From Odontocerum albicorne (taxonomy: Eukaryota > Arthropoda > Insecta > Trichoptera > Odontoceridae), in NCBI GenBank assembly GCA_949825065.1, contig OX463859.1, positions 26,863,847 through 26,927,846 on the forward strand: DNA of 64,000 bases. The letters run 5' to 3'. Below, piece by piece: positions 63,561 to 64,000 of the stretch. The translations under genes were made by a program, and so were the position numbers. Within the stretch, counting starts at the first letter, position 1. Each line of letters begins with the position of its first letter. The notes beneath the pieces were generated by a model. It did no database searches. It was not told where the DNA came from and saw only the letters and a program-made list of their open reading frames with translations.

Positions 63561-64000
63561 TTGGTTACTAACTGAGATTTTAGTATATTTTTTAATACTG
63601 TGGGTAAGATTAGGACAATAGAAAAAAAACATCTCTTAGGTGGTCGCCTCGGGTTGTAAAAACTACATCCCGGATTGTAAAGAATTCCTTGGTCATTGTT
63701 TGTTTAAAAATAAAAAGGGTCTATAATAAAATCTACTTCGTAGTTATTTTCTATTGTAAAGATGGAAATTGTAAGGCCTGCGGTATCGGCTAAGCAATAA
63801 GACCTACGGTCCTATTGTGAGAAGACAAAAGTGAAGTATCATAAAAAAATTATACGGCTCAAGATGGAGTAATAAAGACTGTCTAGACAAACCCTTTTTG
63901 CTGAATTCTAAGGCACACCGATCTCAATTGTCTTTTAAAATAAAGTCTCATGTCTACCAAACGGCTATAGTATTTTTTTAAGTGACAAGGAAATCATGTA
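63561..64000. other. nothing identified
   Basis: AT-rich sequence to the window edge. Confidence 0.35.

Overview
This window looks like repeat-dense intergenic DNA from a eukaryote, most likely an arthropod and probably an insect. It is visibly AT-rich. I found no rRNA, no convincing tRNA gene, no operon-like structure and no host protein-coding gene. Every open frame that can be identified belongs to a transposable element or to a tandem repeat. The host assignment is an inference from the mix of element families: RTE-like and R1-like non-LTR retrotransposons, a Penelope-like element with a GIY-YIG endonuclease, Helitrons, BED-finger hAT elements, mariners and tRNA-derived SINEs.

Working names used below. 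LINE-A: a non-LTR element known from its reverse-transcriptase C-terminus and a 3' tail with a small hairpin. LINE-B: an R1-like element. LINE-C: another non-LTR element. LINE-D: an RTE-like element. LINE-E: several related elements ending in GAA-rich tails. PLE: a Penelope-like element. SINE-1, SINE-2 and SINE-3: three tRNA-derived short elements.

Layout. 0-8 kb: LINE-E tail, 73-bp tandem array, SINE-2, two LINE-A tails, a Helitron sitting in a hAT relic, and LINE-E and LINE-D relics. 8-17 kb: PLE foldback, degenerate 31-bp array, a complete hAT-type nonautonomous element (10918-11730), SINE-1 copies, and a 54-bp minisatellite of 22 units open on both strands. 17-31 kb: PLE foldbacks, a SINE-1 split by a LINE-C, mariner relic, a 200-N gap beside a 62-bp tandem repeat, and further minisatellites. 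31-43 kb: the best PLE copy (RT and GIY-YIG on the minus strand), R1-like relic, internally deleted mariner, and a nearly complete hAT (38925-41157) with an 8-bp target duplication. 43-64 kb: possible solo LTR, LINE-D relics, SINE-2, two more multiple-of-3 minisatellites, two more Helitrons carrying a helicase tail, and a mariner-type relic.

How the parts relate. The elements are nested and share ends. SINE-1 carries the 3' tail of LINE-A, so LINE-A machinery probably mobilised it. The ten dispersed palindromes are terminal repeats of the PLE and carry hammerhead-like core motifs. The short Helitrons keep only the end of the replicase-helicase. No coding copy appears intact, so the window reads as a graveyard of mobile elements and not as a functional gene system.
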